Shown one piece after another: positions 22,605 to 32,353 of a DNA stretch of 64,000 nucleotides. The stretch's first letter is position 1; every line of letters begins with the position of its first letter. The position numbers and the translations under genes are program-made. A model generated the notes under the pieces. That model was not told the DNA's origin, made no database searches, and saw only the letters and a program-made list of their open reading frames with translations. The DNA comes from Gracilaria gracilis (taxonomy: Eukaryota; Rhodophyta; Florideophyceae; Gracilariales; Gracilariaceae), in assembly GCA_030374805.1 (NCBI GenBank), contig JARGSG010000217.1, forward strand, positions 352,379-416,378. The letters are read 5' to 3'.

Positions 22605-23015
22605 ACCCCGACTGCGGCTTCCCCCCTTCCCCACCGTGCTGCTCACGGTAAAGTTACGTTGCAGCTGCCGCCGCTGCGAGCACGCCAACAGTCATGGAAT
22701 GAGCCGCCGTGAGCGACGAAATGGAGCATTCGGCCATCGTTGCACGCATAACTCGCCTTCAAAGCTCATCGTTTGTGCGATAACGGCCTTATACCAACGG
22801 CACTCGATTTCAAGCAACACGGACAATTTCGTTTGCATCTCGTGACTCCTCCATTTTTTTGTCACTGCTGTTACTTGTGTGGTCGACCCACGATCCCCAC
22901 ACATCACGAGCTTCCCGTTAACAGCCCATTCATCCACCATCGCGCTCGTTCCTTTTCTTAGCTTCGTTCACCACTACGCTTCGGAAACGCCGTCATGCAC
23001 TCATGACCCCATCGC

Positions 23016-23745
23016 TTACGTAGCCAACGCTACAAACGTATCAATCTTGCATGTCACGAGACGCATCTTCTTCTCGTATGAACATGAGGAGAATTTGCCC
23101 ATATTGAAGACAGCAAACACGGCAAGGGTGCACCAAAGCTCAACAGAAGAAAACTTTACAGCAACATACGATCGCCGGAGCTGCCTATATTCGGACGTAG
23201 TATATGTCGTTACCCAAATATCCAAAAATCGCCCGTGTGCTACCACGGACAAGACTTACTTGCACTGCAGACGATTCGGAAGAATCTTCTTGGGTACTCA
23301 TGAACTGAATATAGCTCAGAGACGGATCCTGGAACTCTGAGATCGTTTTCCTGCATAGGTCTTCCAGCGTTTTCACCTCATTGGTTTCTGTTTTAGCTTT
23401 TATCGAATTCGCCAGCGCTTTGTCGAGCAACATATTTACCCCAATCACCTTGAAACCGTCGCAAATCATTTGATTGAGAGCATTGAGAATATCAGCCTCG
23501 GGTAGAGTAGAACCCCTTTGAAATGTCAGATGAGGATTGCAGAGTAGAATGAGAAACTTAAAACCTTACATTTCTGTTTCTGGAGATATGATTTCCACTT
23601 CCATGTACTGAAGCATGCGCTTTAGTTTTCCGAAGCGCTTTTTCGTGTTGATCTTTGACAAGCGAATTTGGTTCTGCAAATCATCCACCGCCTTCTTCAC
23701 TTTGTCGAATTGATCTGAAACTGAATCAGACGGATGTGACTCCAT
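23016..23745 (-). CDS. Hypothetical protein, three exons, apparently intact (about 198 aa)
   Basis: Not recognised as a known family. Exon 1 is 23745-23570 (ATG, 58 codons plus two bases) with a GTAAGG donor; the 54-nt intron ends TTCAAAG. Exon 2 is 23515-23260, with a GTAAGT donor; the 79-nt intron ends ATAGGCAG. Exon 3 is 23180-23016, ending TAA. Phases match exactly at both junctions. Exon 1 encodes a charged, heptad-like helix (FDKVKKAVDDLQNQIRLSK) and KKRFGKLKRMLQYMEVEI. Exon 2 encodes LPEADILNALNQMICDGFKV, DKALANSIKAKTE and TLEDLCRKTISEFQDPSL. Exon 3 is the least certain: it is Cys/aromatic-rich and could be read-through of a further intron. It may be a small coiled-coil adaptor, but no function can be assigned. 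Confidence 0.55.
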
Positions 23746-23969
23746 TGCGTATCACGACGTTGAGCTTGTAGCGACAGAGCTCTACCAAATGCAGTGTATC
23801 TTTAAGTATCTACATATTTAGTATGCAGTCGAATGCTTTGCAGGGTGACAAAGATGAGTTGATCGTTTGTCCGTGATTCTTCTCGTCATATACAGTGGGA
23901 TCGTTTAAGAATTGTCTTCGGCTGCACTCAAATAGTTCTAGCCAACTGCCTCCCAAAGAGTTGAAGTCA

Positions 23970-24092
23970 ATTCGTTGGCAGGTATCCCTAATCGGCCGTA
24001 ATTCGTTGGCAGGTATCCCTAATCGGCCGTAATTCGTTGGCAGATATCCCTAATCGGCCGTAATTCGTTGGCAGGTATCCCTAATCGGCCGT
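23970..24092. repeat. 31-bp tandem repeat, four copies
   Basis: The unit is ATTCGTTGGCAGGTATCCCT followed by AATCGGCCGTA. Units start at 23970, 24001, 24032 and 24063; the third has one substitution (AGATATCC) and the fourth lacks the last base. Near-identity implies recent amplification. Confidence 0.95.
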
Positions 24093-24607
24093 TTTGCAGC
24101 GGGCATGAACGACGCGCTACACCCTGACACTGAGGTAAGTGCAAAAGTGAGCTATTTTTGAATGATCCCGGTATTACAACTTCTTTGCAAAAATGAAGCA
24201 AGATCATCAAAGAAGTGATCATCACCCATGCAGGCCAGCATGAGGTGTATGTCAAAGCGTTATTGCTTTTGACGAGATAGAACGCCAATTGAATCTGGCT
24301 CTCTTCGGGGTCCACATAATTTCTCCAGACTGCAACACTCAACCCGCAACACTAAGGCGAAGTGAAACGAGACTCTATCCTGCAGAGTCATTTTGACCGC
24401 TTATTGAGCTGCTGGTACATGAGCAGCAATGCTGCGTTACTGTCTTCCACAAATTCAAATCATTGAGCCACAGAGAACTTCTCTGGGAACTTTGCAACAG
24501 TTGCAGCAACTGTTGCAAACTTCCCCTGGAAGTTTTCAAAACGATTCGTGCTCTGTTTCTGATGCCCAATGAGTCTCAACCAAAATCGCCATAAACACAA
24601 TCTGTTT

Positions 24608-24689
24608 TGTCATAGTAGGGAGTAAAACGACTGAGCTAAACCGGAACTCAGGGCGTGGACTGAAAGCCACGTGTAGCCATTTATACCAC
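24608..24689 (-). repeat. 82-bp tRNA-like/SINE-like element, copy 1
   Basis: Identical to 24955-25036 except two substitutions. On the minus strand it contains GTTCCGGTTTAGCTCAGTCG, a good match to the RNA polymerase III A box and tRNA D-arm (TRGCNNARYNGG type). Copy 1 lacks an obvious B box. Confidence 0.6.
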
Positions 24690-24904
24690 TCTCCCCCCGT
24701 TGGCCAGAATCGCAGGTAGAACCAAGACCTGACGTGAAGATTCTGGGCAAGACAAACTCTTGCGCCCATTGGGTAGGGATAGATGGCGTGTCGTCACACA
24801 GCCATGTGAATGTGTCAAAGTGTCGCATGCGCAGCAGGGCCTGTCTGGAGATGGGTGATCAAGCCATCCCAGAGTGAAGTCACGAAAATCCTCAGATATT
24901 TTCC

Positions 24905-25036
24905 GTGCAGAACCTGGCGAGAGTTGAACTCGAGACGCACGAAAGGCCCATAACTGTCATAGCAGGGAGTAAAACGACTGAGCTAAACCGGAACTCAGGA
25001 CGTGGACTGAAAGCCACGTGTAGCCATTTATACCAC
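24905..25036 (-). repeat. 82-bp tRNA-like/SINE-like element, copy 2, with a B-box-like neighbour
   Basis: The repeat core is 24955-25036. Downstream on the minus strand (about 24910-24930) the sequence reads GTCTCGAGTTCAACTCTCGC, resembling a tRNA T-arm/B box. With the A box about 45-60 nt upstream, this has the layout of a tRNA-derived SINE head or tRNA pseudogene. The acceptor and D-stems do not pair well, so it is not a functional tRNA. Confidence 0.5.
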
Positions 25037-25433
25037 ATGTTTCCCCATATTACTGCTTATTCCGAGTATCCTACTGACCACTGCGCTCTCTTCTATACGT
25101 AGATGTTTTGGCTGTACCCATAGCTCGTCGCCTGACGAAACAGGCTTTCGGTTGTCATGCCCGAACTACGTAGCGCTATTTCCGTCGCCTTACAGCATGG
25201 CAGCTCCTCAAACCGGCCTCATTGGCTCATACACGGAGGAATACGAACGAATTCGCGCTGCTCGCCCGGTGCGAGATTCAAAGCAAAAATCAGCCATCAC
25301 ACCAATAGAGAGGCTTGCCTGCTCGGCCGCTGGCAAGCCTAGGGTAAAAGCGAAGCGGAGCCCAAAAAAACAGACTTCCGCACTTCTCACTCCCCTCTAG
25401 CCTTGTCGGCGCCGCATGTCGCATTCGTACTTC

Positions 25434-26008
25434 TCTTGAAGAGCAACGGCTGCGCCTGATGAAGTCGTCTACTCTATCGGGTTCCCATACTGGTGTTTAT
25501 TCGACCGTTTTGCACAGTCTTCAAATACTGACCTCCGTAGTATGGCCTGGGGATGTTTCGGCTCTACCATATCGCCGGTGGAAACCGGCTTATGCGTTCC
25601 CGTCCTGATGTCCTTCCGACCGTATCGCGCCGTCTCTGAACAGTGACCGCGGTGGTACCGCCTGAGGATGTTTCGGCTGTAGCTTGTCGCCGGTGGAAAC
25701 CCGCTTATGCGTTCCCGTCTTGATGTCCTTCCGGCCGTATCGCGCCGTCTCTGAACAGTGACCGCGGCGGTACCGCCTGAGGATGTTTCGGCTGTAGCTT
25801 GTCGCCGGTGGAAATCCGCTTATGTGTTCCCGTCTTTATGTCCTTCCGGTCGTATAGCGCCGTCTTTGAATAGTGACCGCGGTGGTATCGGGTGGGGATA
25901 TTTTGGCTGCAGCCTGTCGCCTGTGAAAACTGGCTTACGGGTTCCCGTGTTAATTTCCTTCCTGCCATATCGCGCTATCTCTGAACAGGCCCCGCTAGAC
26001 CATGCGTC
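25434..26008. repeat. 115-bp tandem repeat, four clear units plus a degenerate one
   Basis: Units start at 25549, 25664, 25779 and 25894, exactly 115 bp apart. Each begins GGATGTTTCGGCTG or a close variant, then TCGCCGGTGGAAA, GTTCCCGTC, GTCCTTCC, ATCGCGCCGTCTCTGAACAG and TGACCGCGG. Units 2 and 3 are closest; units 1 and 4 are more diverged, and 25434-25548 is an old fifth copy. The period is not a multiple of three, so it is not a protein repeat. Confidence 0.9.
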
Positions 26009-26288
26009 CAACGGCGCGCACCGCAAGAGCGCTTAGATGGCATATCTACAGATTTGGCGTTCACGAAGAGCCTCAACCAGATAACCATGGCCAGATGATT
26101 GTAAGATACATGAGTGACTCTGAGCTGACGACAATTTGTTTTTTTCTACCTATACGTGTGAAAGAGGGAGAGCGGTAGGCGTCCCGGTTGTGCACTTGGG
26201 ACGCGTATGAAGCGCTTGGAGAGAGACCACGAGGGGAAGAGGACAATGATGGATTACTCAGGCCGGGCTTCGTCTGTTCGCAAAGGAG

Positions 26289-27285
26289 ATTGTTGAAATA
26301 TGTCAACAACGTCTATCTACCTATGCCCAGTACTGCGTAAAGAGAAGCTCGGCAGCCACGCTAGGGGACCTGGCCAACGCATCGAATGACACAGTAGATG
26401 TTCAGTTCATGTCTCGAAATGCCAAGGGGTTGTTAACTGTGCTTCCAGGTCATATTTGGGAAGGGGCAACATGTTGCCATTGAGGCTATTGGGTCTCTGG
26501 CGGACTCTTGTTCGAGTCCATCTTTGTGGGAGGCATGCGGAGGGAGCAAAACTGTCGTGCAGGCTCTGCTGTCTAAATCCCACCGAGGGAAGAAGGAGTA
26601 TCGAATTGAAGCAATTGATGCGGCGAGGAAAGTGCTCGTTTACACTCGGGGAACGGTTTGCATGTACGAGGAAGTCAAAGGCCATTTGTCAGAGCTGGTC
26701 TCACCAAGCTCGTCCGATGTGAATGCCAACGTACCGAATATATCGCGTATGGTATGGGAAACTGGATCTGATGCAGCTGCTGTTGATGCTCGCAACAAGG
26801 CGCGAAAGGCGCAAAAGCTGCTCTGCAAAGCAGCAATTCAGTGTCTGCAATCTTCAATCAATGGGAAGGCCGGTGTTGAGAAGCAAGTAGAACACGTAGA
26901 AGATTTGCTGTGTGTGTTTGAAGAACTAATGGAGAACGATTGGGATATTCGACTTGTTGTACTGCAAGGCGCTGAGAGGTTGTCCGAGCGCTTCTCAACA
27001 TCTTAACTACAATTTGGAAACTCCGTTGAACGAGGTGAGGTTTTGACTAAAGGATTAGTAAACCTCAGCAAAGACGGAGTTCACGAACCCAAGTATAATA
27101 TGCTACGAAAGAGTGAGTTAACAATTCTTGATCACCTGGCGAAAGTTATCACAGATTCTACGGCAATGAAAGATATGATTGGAGAAGACACATTGGCTGC
27201 GATCAGGAGGTGTCGGAGCAAAGATTCCGAGCCTGGTGTGCGATCAGTTGCAATAAGACTATGTACGGTGTTTGACATTTCGTGA
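26289..27285 (+). pseudogene. Ecm29-like proteasome adaptor, C-terminal HEAT-repeat fragment
   Basis: Ecm29 is a long HEAT-repeat protein that tethers and stabilises 26S proteasomes. The fragment starts with KRSSAATLGDLANASN and GLLTVLPGHIWEG (family LPGRxWxGKE) in one frame. After a shift near 26466 it continues as HVAIEAIGSLADSC, then YRIEAIDAARKVLVYTRG, KAAIQCLQSSI and DIRLVVLQGAERLSERF. A TAA at 27004-27006 interrupts, and the same frame resumes through YNMLRKSELTILDHLAKVIT and PGVRSVAIRLCTVFDIS to a stop at 27283-27285. The alternating helical pattern and the WxG block fit Ecm29, but assignment to this family rather than another HEAT protein is moderate. Full-length Ecm29 is about 1,800 residues; only the last 330 or so are seen. 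Confidence 0.5.
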
Positions 27286-29396
27286 TGATTGTGTGATTTG
27301 TGGTACATGTAGTGCAATAGAATCAGCCCATATTGGGTATGCATAGTAGCTAGCATAGTAGTAGTTTAGTGTGCTTTAGGGGTTATGGTGTCTATACCTA
27401 TAGCGAAAAGGGTATATGCGTACTGCGTATTGCAACTATAAATCATATGTGTGGCGATGAGAAGCAAGCTGAGGGTATGCTAACAGAAATTGTGTACTAC
27501 ATGTGAAAGATATGCCACATAAGCTCTTGCAAACGTAGTTGCAAATGCGTCGTACTAGTGTAATGCAGCGATATCGATTTGGTCCGGTAACCTAAAAATA
27601 AGAACCTGGTGATGCCCAGCAAACACGTTCCCCACGTGTCACGACTAGTAATTAGCTCGTGATTCGGAAGTTCCATTGAAAGTGAAGGACATAAAAGCAT
27701 TTCTTTAGTGTTATCATCAAATTCCTTTGTTGAACTTGGCCTGGTCGTTTTACTTTCTGTCACTACGAATTTAGTATGGTTCAAGTAGGAACCAAACATC
27801 TGGGAAATATCGGCAGATTACGAAGTCAAAAAAACCAAACGTGTAACCGATGACCACACCCTGGTGATTCAAAATAAACACGTTTACCACATGTAAGCAT
27901 CAAGATTGCATTCCTGATTGGCAACTTCTATGAAGCAATACCGAAATTGGAGCATTTCATTTCCGGTTACCATCAAAGGCGCATTTTTATTGTTGTGTTA
28001 TCCTTTCAGGTTCTTTGATCATGATGTCGGTATGGTTCAAGATAAGAGACAAATCTACGGCAAGTCCCGTCAACACGCAACGGCTCATAAACAGAAAATG
28101 GCCATTTGGCCTATGAGAACAATTTTATGATGCATAAAGACCTCGCTTTCTACCCGTGACCACCTTCATTTAATTTGAAATATGTAATTCTGGTATGGAG
28201 GACGTTAAATTACTTACATGTTGGAATTAAGGGCAAGAGAGACAGGGAACTGATCTGGGCGGATTTGGTCAAAATGCGCCCGCTCCAGCCTTTTTATAAT
28301 AGTCGCAATCTCTGGTCGTGCACTGCGCCTCCGTCTTATCTTCTTGTCGCGGTTCTCGAAATTACATTGCAACCTTTGTTGGCATGACAGTTTCTGGCCT
28401 CAATACCCCTTGCACGCTCTGTTTGCCCATCCGTTCTACCTTTGCCACATTCTGCTCGTCGATATCTACATCCTCTACAATTATCTTCGCGTCGGAATCA
28501 ACGTTTTTATGGGCGTACACGCATGTAAGGGAATCAAAGGTGGCTGTCAGCTACCTTTGATTCCGAGACGGAATTGATGTATGTGCGATTTTGACGTCTT
28601 GGCTGGATCATCTTTGGTTCCCATGAATATTAATTTTTTGGCACAGTCGGAGCCTCCAATGGCGCGCTAGTGCTCGTGGACGGACCGACGAGCGTGCCGT
28701 CTCGAAATGAGCTGTGTGATACATTCGACACGCAACATATCGCGGCTGGCAATGGCGACTGTTCGCTTGGTTGTGGCAGAACTGACTCCAGACAGGTGAG
28801 CGAGCAATGCGTAAGCGGGCGACAACGCTCAGAAGCGGCATCGTCCCACGGCGGCTGTGCAGGTGGTGTGAAAGCGCGACGCACAACGCGTTTTGCGTGG
28901 CACAGAAAGCGCTTCTCGCATACAGCGCACCGCGGGCGTTTGATGCGCGCACAGGCGTGTCACGCACACGCGCGCGCTAGGACACCGCAAACGGGCTGTG
29001 TGGTCAGCCGCGCGGGGCACGGCACGGCACAGCACGGCCCTCGAAGCTTTCGCCGCGGATCAAGCTCATGCGACACCCGCTCAAAGCCGCGCGCATCTTG
29101 AGCGCCAAGAAAAAAACGGAACCCTAGCGAAACCGCTCACGCTGTCGACGTCACTCCGAACCAGGAGCAGAAGAAAGGCGCAATTAATACCGGTTAGAGG
29201 GGATAGGCTTCGCGTTTTGTGACACATTGAACTCCTTTACTACGAGGGAGTGGTTAGCACAGGCTGCGCGAAGGGGCAGCTCTCATTAGCAGTAGTGCAT
29301 GCGATCATTGCGCGCAATAGAACGACTGAGAAGCGTGATCTGGGAGAGAAACCCATCTCGAAAGATTTATCACTCGCATTAAGGTAAGTAAAGAGT
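27286..29396. other. Spacer with a diverged ~255-bp direct duplication and a hairpin
   Basis: No gene recognised. Two stretches, about 27608-27790 and 27862-28040, share ordered blocks (CTGGTGAT, AACACGTT, TTACCATCAAA/TTATCATCAAA, TATGGTTCAAG) about 255 bp apart, suggesting an old tandem duplication. From 28670 to 29100 the DNA is GC-rich with no supported frame. Confidence 0.4.
28530..28564. repeat. 15-bp hairpin with 5-nt loop
   Basis: GGAATCAAAGGTGGC and GCTACCTTTGATTCC pair over 15 bp with one mismatch around TGTCA. Role unknown. Confidence 0.85.
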
Positions 29397-29972
29397 CTAA
29401 GTACCCCAGTCCAAATGACGCTGAGCACTCCCACCCTTCTCCAGCGTCAGCCTAACGTCATATCCTGGCGGCTTCATCATAATCACCTGTTGGGCAACCG
29501 GCTGCCGAACAGCTTTAAGTGGCGCTTCATTGTCGAAACGAAAACGAGACACAGCATCGTTGAAATCCTTGTTGAAATTATCGAGCGAAGCTTTTCGATT
29601 GCCTCTCCACATTTTGCATGCGGATCTGGCGAAATTGGGCTATTGGCCCTACGGACTTCTTCCGCCAGTTTCCGTATAAAAAGATCGTTCCCATAACCTG
29701 CCGCGTACTGCGAAGCGCTGACAGAATACGGTTGAGAGATATGAGTGGGATGCATCAAATGCGGCTGCGGGCTGCATCAAATGCGGCTGCGGGGGTGGAT
29801 ATTGGCCAGCCGATTCGGTTGAGGGTGGTTGGAGATTCACAAGCGAGGACGAATTAAGGTTCGACACGGGCGGAAAGGCATACTGAAAAGTGTATTGCGA
29901 CGGCGGTTGGGTTGATGGTGGTACGTCGGAAACCGGCGTCGGAGCGGTACTCCTGGTGTTTGGGCGTGCCAT
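29397..29972 (-). pseudogene. Unknown small gene, broken by a 22-bp tandem duplication and one further shift
   Basis: Not recognised. From the ATG at 29972 (MARPNTRSTAPTP) comes a Pro/Gln/Ser-rich N-terminus (TQPPSQYTFQYAFPP, YPPPQPHLM). A 22-bp tandem duplication at 29751-29794 then shifts the frame; skipping one copy joins it seamlessly to HPTHISQPYSVSASQYAAGY and DLFIRKLAEEVRRANSPISP. A second small indel near 29580 leads to NFNKDFNDAVSRFRFDNEAP, VAQQVIMMKPPGYDVRLTLE and a stop at 29397-29399. The ungapped protein would be about 185 residues: a disordered head and a folded, charged tail. The composition resembles a transcription or RNA-associated factor, but nothing identifies it. Confidence 0.55.
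29751..29794. repeat. 22-bp tandem duplication inside a coding frame
   Basis: TGCATCAAATGCGGCTGCGG plus two bases is repeated head to tail (29751-29772 and 29773-29794; the last base differs). Since 22 is not a multiple of three, it causes the frameshift described for the surrounding gene. Confidence 0.95.
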
Positions 29973-32353
29973 GGTTGAAGAAAAAAGGAGGAAGATGGCC
30001 AGTACTTTTGAACGGCGGCCGGGGCCCGACGTCTCGGCTTTATGTAGAAGCCTTTCTTGGTATTGCGTCGTATGCGACGCGGCAGATGCCGTAAAGGCAT
30101 TAACTGCGTCTAGGTGAAAAGCGCTTGTTTTCCTGCAATTTTGTAATACTGAGAGCGTCAGCGTTCTGCGAACTGTGTATACTACTAGACACACGCGCGT
30201 GCCCGCCTTAGTGGCGCAGCGAGCGATGCGTGTCCGCCGCGCGCGAGTTGCACGCAGTAGCGAGCGAACAAGCGTATCTATGTAAAGATCAGCTTAACCT
30301 CTCTATAACATCTTTGCGAGTGGCTCACGCACCTGTCAGACTGTTAGTTAGTGTACATATCTATCTCAGAGGATCAATGAATTTAGCCGTACACGTGCAT
30401 GTATGGGAAGCAATATTTGCAATCTTTGTTTTCGAGGCATATTTCGGCCATTGCAACCCGAAATCCATTCCGATTAGTTGTTTTGAAACGACGCCCTAAC
30501 AACTCTTGTAGGTCCGCAAAGTAATGCAAGTAGAGGGATCCGCGCCGCTTGCTACTGAGCTACTCGACCACTGGTCGCCAGATAGCTAGCCGTCGAGAGT
30601 GTATCTCGTCATTCCTACTCAGCCATTTATGATACTCGAAATTTCACTTCCCCGCTTTTCACAACCGCGCACGGTAGTGTCGTGTACCGTCGGTTACGTC
30701 AAGATTCACCATGAGTCATGACCCATTTCGATATTTGACAACCGTTGCGGTAAAGTCTACATGCTCTTGGTGTTAGAGCTTTCGTGGAGCATAAATTGGC
30801 GCCGGCGACCCCACTTGCTGTGCTGCACGACGCGGGTTTGTGAATGAGCGCCGCACTGGTTGGACGTATGTGCGCGCACGGCGCGGCGTACCACGCGGCG
30901 CCATGTCGGCGACGGCGTTCTCAGAAACGTTCTGGGCCAAACGTTTAAATGAGAACAGCTTGTGCCCCACAGCACTGCCTGAGAGGCTGCGCGTTAACCG
31001 GTCTTCCGCGCCGTGTCACTTTCTCTTCCGTCGTGCTGCGTGGTCCTTTTGCCTCATCCCGCCTCATGCGTCATTCCACATTTCGCGCGCATAAACGCTT
31101 TCAAGCGTGCATTCCACGTTGACCTGAGCGCATACTATTTCTGTGCGATGAACGCTGTCCAAGTCTGCTTTCTCTATCGTCATGAATGCTGTGCGACGAT
31201 GGGCAGGTGCGCACGCGCCGCACGGGCCGCGCGTGCGATGATCAGCAGGTACGAATGCGTCGCACGTGCGGCGTGGCTGGATTCAAAGCTTCTTGATTTA
31301 GACGTCCAGATCTTTTGATTCCTGTGTTCGCATATACTTTTGGGTTTTGAATTACTGTCGTTCTTGACGCAGAGGATTCAAAGGGTTGAGAGTACCATTG
31401 ATTCCAGGGGGGTTCAGCAATTTTCTACTGTCATGAGACTGAGTGACACCCTGGAACCAAACAAACAGACCTGGAATCAATGATTGTGAGATGTAAGGTA
31501 TGTGAACCGTGGATTACCACGCCTCAACTCTTTCGATAAGATCTTAGTTGGATGCCAATCATGTGGATAGTAAGGTCAGCTTCACAGGAGAAATTTAAAT
31601 TACCAAATTCGTCGCCAGTGGGAAAACAAATACTAAACTCTTCGGAAGCAATTGTTCTTCTGCCATGAGTTCCGAAATGGAGTAATTTGTACTCCATTTT
31701 GAAACGGTACGGAATTTAACCTGATATATCGCTGCATATGTTTAGCTGTCATCTGCGCCCAGTAACGTCGGCCTTATTCCTACCCATGTGTCGCGACAAG
31801 GCATATCTTTAACGAACTTGTTTCCGTTTTGGCTCTTTTCCAGCTCGGGTGTCTATCGTCCGAGACGTAGTGGACCGAACACATGTACAAACAGAATTCA
31901 TTCGCACTGACTCAACTACATGCAATGAGAAACGGTACTGCGCAGTAAAACCGAACTCCATTTTTTGACGCATCAAGTGTGCCCTCGACAATCATTGGCC
32001 CACCAAGAGCCCAAAAGAAGCAGGTTTGGGGTGTCTGAAGTTTTCCTACTCATCCATTGGGTGAGAATCAGGTCTAAATTAGGCATGCAGGCTTCTCGGC
32101 GTTCCGTTTCTTTCTCTGTTAATGAATTGTAACGTTGTCCGCTACCATCGTCGAAGAGATTATGGACGATGTTCTTTCTCAATAGCGTTACCGTGCGCCA
32201 AAGACACCAACCCAAATCGCGGAGAACCTCCAGCTTGCACGAATTACTATATCCCATTTCTTCTGAGTGTATATTGTGTTCCTTGCTGTAGCTCATTCCA
32301 CAACGAAAGCATGTTCCACTCTGTACCTTTTCTTTATTTGGGCATCTGCGACA
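29973..32353. other. Spacer, no recognised gene
   Basis: Mixed composition: GC-rich around 30180-30240 and 30830-31260, otherwise AT-rich. It contains a 13-bp inverted repeat at 31396-31482. Minus-strand frames at 31973-32296 could be the decayed far C-terminus of the RecQ gene, but I cannot support that. Confidence 0.4.
31396..31482. repeat. 13-bp perfect inverted repeat, 61-nt spacer
   Basis: CATTGATTCCAGG at 31396-31408 and its exact complement at 31470-31482. It could be the remnant of a very small MITE-like element; no flanking target duplication is evident. Confidence 0.7.

Larger units (their letters stand above)
24093..25433. other. Non-coding stretch with a duplicated tRNA-like element
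   Basis: No gene recognised. It contains the two 82-bp copies annotated separately. A motif at about 25102-25190 (GATGTTTTGGCTGTACCCAT, then TCGTCGCCTG) resembles a degenerate unit of the 115-bp tandem array that follows. Confidence 0.45.

Noticed and set aside
30500-30620. Possible tRNA on the minus strand (GGTCGAGTAGCTCAGTAGC)
   Set aside because: A D-arm-like motif is present, but no T-arm, acceptor pairing or anticodon stem can be formed.
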